Shown here: positions 63,399 to 64,000 of the stretch, piece by piece
Layout: each line of letters opens with the position of its first letter
Numbering within the stretch: the stretch's first letter is position 1
Source of the DNA: Motilibacter peucedani
GTDB lineage: Bacteria > Actinomycetota > Actinomycetes > Motilibacterales > Motilibacteraceae
DNA: 64,000 nucleotides
Reading direction: 5' to 3'
Assembly (NCBI RefSeq): GCF_003634695.1
Contig: NZ_RBWV01000010.1
Span: 372,001-436,000 of the forward strand
Notes under the pieces: model-generated
Databases searched by the model: none
Seen by the model: only the letters and a program-made list of their open reading frames with translations
What the model was told of the DNA's origin: nothing
Made by a program: the position numbers and the translations under genes

Positions 63399-64000
63399 TC
63401 AGCGCGCCTGCAGCAGCCCGCGGCGGCGCAGCACGAGCCGCTCGACCGGGGCGAAGATCGCCAGCTCGACGACGATGCCGACCACGAGGATGCAGAGCAC
63501 GCCGGAGAAGACCCACGGCAGGTCGTTGAGGTCGCGCCCGTTGTTGAGGAACGAGCCGAGGCCGAGCTTGATGTCGCTCGTGCGCACGATGAGCTCGGCG
63601 GCCATGAGCGAGCGCCACGAGAACGCCCAGCCCTGCTTGAGCCCGGCCATGTAGCCCGGCAGCGCCGCGGGGAGCACCACGTGCCAGACCGCGCGCAGGC
63701 CGCGGGCGCCCAGCACCCGGCCGACCCGCAGGTAGAGCGGGGGCACCTGGTCGACGCCGGCGAGCAGGCCGTTGGCGATCGAGGGCACCGCGCCGAGCAG
63801 GACGACGGTGAGCATCGCCTTCTCGGTCAGGCCGAACCAGATGACGGCCACCGGCACCCAGGCGACCGAGGGCAGCACCTGCAGGCCGGTGAGCAGCGGG
63901 CCGAAGCCGGCGCGGACGAACCTCACCTGCGCGAGCAGGACGCCGAGGACGGTGCCGACCAGCAGCGCGAGCAGGAAGCCGACCAGCGCGCGCTCGAGGC
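63399..64000 (-). CDS. SsuC/TauC-like ABC transporter permease, 5' partial
   Basis: Inner-membrane permease for sulfonates, nitrate or related anions. The frame runs off the right edge of the window (upstream residues read LERALVGFLLALLVGTVLGV), so the N-terminus lies outside it. Visible are LQVLPSVAWVPVAVIWFGLT and the EAA-like loop LRVGRVLGARGLRAVWHVVL. At least three more membrane helices follow. The substrate is not shown by the sequence. The short charged tail ends in RRRGLLQAR. Confidence 0.85.
   Translation of the reverse strand, partial: LERALVGFLLALLVGTVLGVLLAQVRFVRAGFGPLLTGLQVLPSVAWVPVAVIWFGLTEKAMLTVVLLGAVPSIANGLLAGVDQVPPLYLRVGRVLGARGLRAVWHVVLPAALPGYMAGLKQGWAFSWRSLMAAELIVRTSDIKLGLGSFLNNGRDLNDLPWVFSGVLCILVVGIVVELAIFAPVERLVLRRRGLLQAR

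Overview
The window is about 73% G+C, uses many GTG starts, packs genes tightly and often joins them by 4-nt ATGA/GTGA overlaps. The gene set is that of an actinobacterium: HemQ-type heme synthesis pieces, DUF3000, a PPi-type phosphofructokinase, an Eis-like acetyltransferase, a DUF222-HNH protein, a LexA-type SOS box, a sigma-R-like promoter and several leaderless promoters. Many sugar ABC transporters and glycoside hydrolases suggest a free-living or plant/soil saprophyte. The genus cannot be fixed from this sequence alone. I see no rRNA, tRNA, CRISPR array, insertion sequence or prophage.

Layout, left to right. 1-4368: the 3' part of a TrmA-like RNA methyltransferase, aconitase behind a palindromic operator, and a small conserved protein. 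4612-8351: a xylFGH-type sugar ABC operon with an intra-operon hairpin, a probable internal promoter and an end hairpin. 8470-14773: dxs, an unknown protein, an Eis-like acetyltransferase, a DUF2945 protein, RNase D and an orphan LuxR-type regulator with a degenerate receiver. 14987-22113: a glycoside-uptake regulon (binding protein and two permeases, divergent GH3 glycosidase plus LacI regulator) around a 341-bp control region. 22167-25474: DUF3000, a zinc-ribbon protein, hemE, and four overlapping small genes beginning with a PRC-barrel protein. 25471-32262: a second sugar operon headed by a ROK regulator (binding protein, two permeases, GH4 glycosidase, BadF-type kinase).

32348-40000: a spermidine-synthase-like protein and a DUF4349 lipoprotein, hemY and hemQ coupled, msrB, a small CxxC protein, PPi-phosphofructokinase and a TPR-GGDEF diguanylate cyclase. 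39982-46546: an SOS-boxed DUF222-HNH protein, a uronate-dehydrogenase-like protein, LigD-type polymerase and ligase genes flanking a YihY membrane protein, a micropeptide unit with a sigma-R-like promoter, and a Usp-like protein. 46581-50242: a membrane protein, a DinB-fold protein, a RibD-like reductase, ZapE, and a secreted protein with an apparent frameshift. 50256-60423: trehalose/glycogen genes treZ, treY and glgX, interrupted by an amidase pair, DUF6518 and a GH29 fucosidase. 60508-64000: CysG-type siroheme synthase, a small unknown protein, a degenerate EAL-HDOD protein and the end of a SsuC/TauC-like permease that runs off the window.

How they fit together: three sugar-import systems, two with their own repressor genes, feed glycosidases and central metabolism (PPi-phosphofructokinase, aconitase). 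Tetrapyrrole genes are scattered across the window (hemE, hemY-hemQ, cysG). Stress functions carry recognisable control sites: a LexA box at the HNH gene and a sigma-R-like promoter at the micropeptide. The best candidates for something undescribed are the sigma-R-like micropeptide unit (44768-44960), the four-gene small-protein block (24350-25474), the amidase with its coupled small partner (52130-54072) and the ABC/kinase/GH4 pathway without a PTS (25471-32262).
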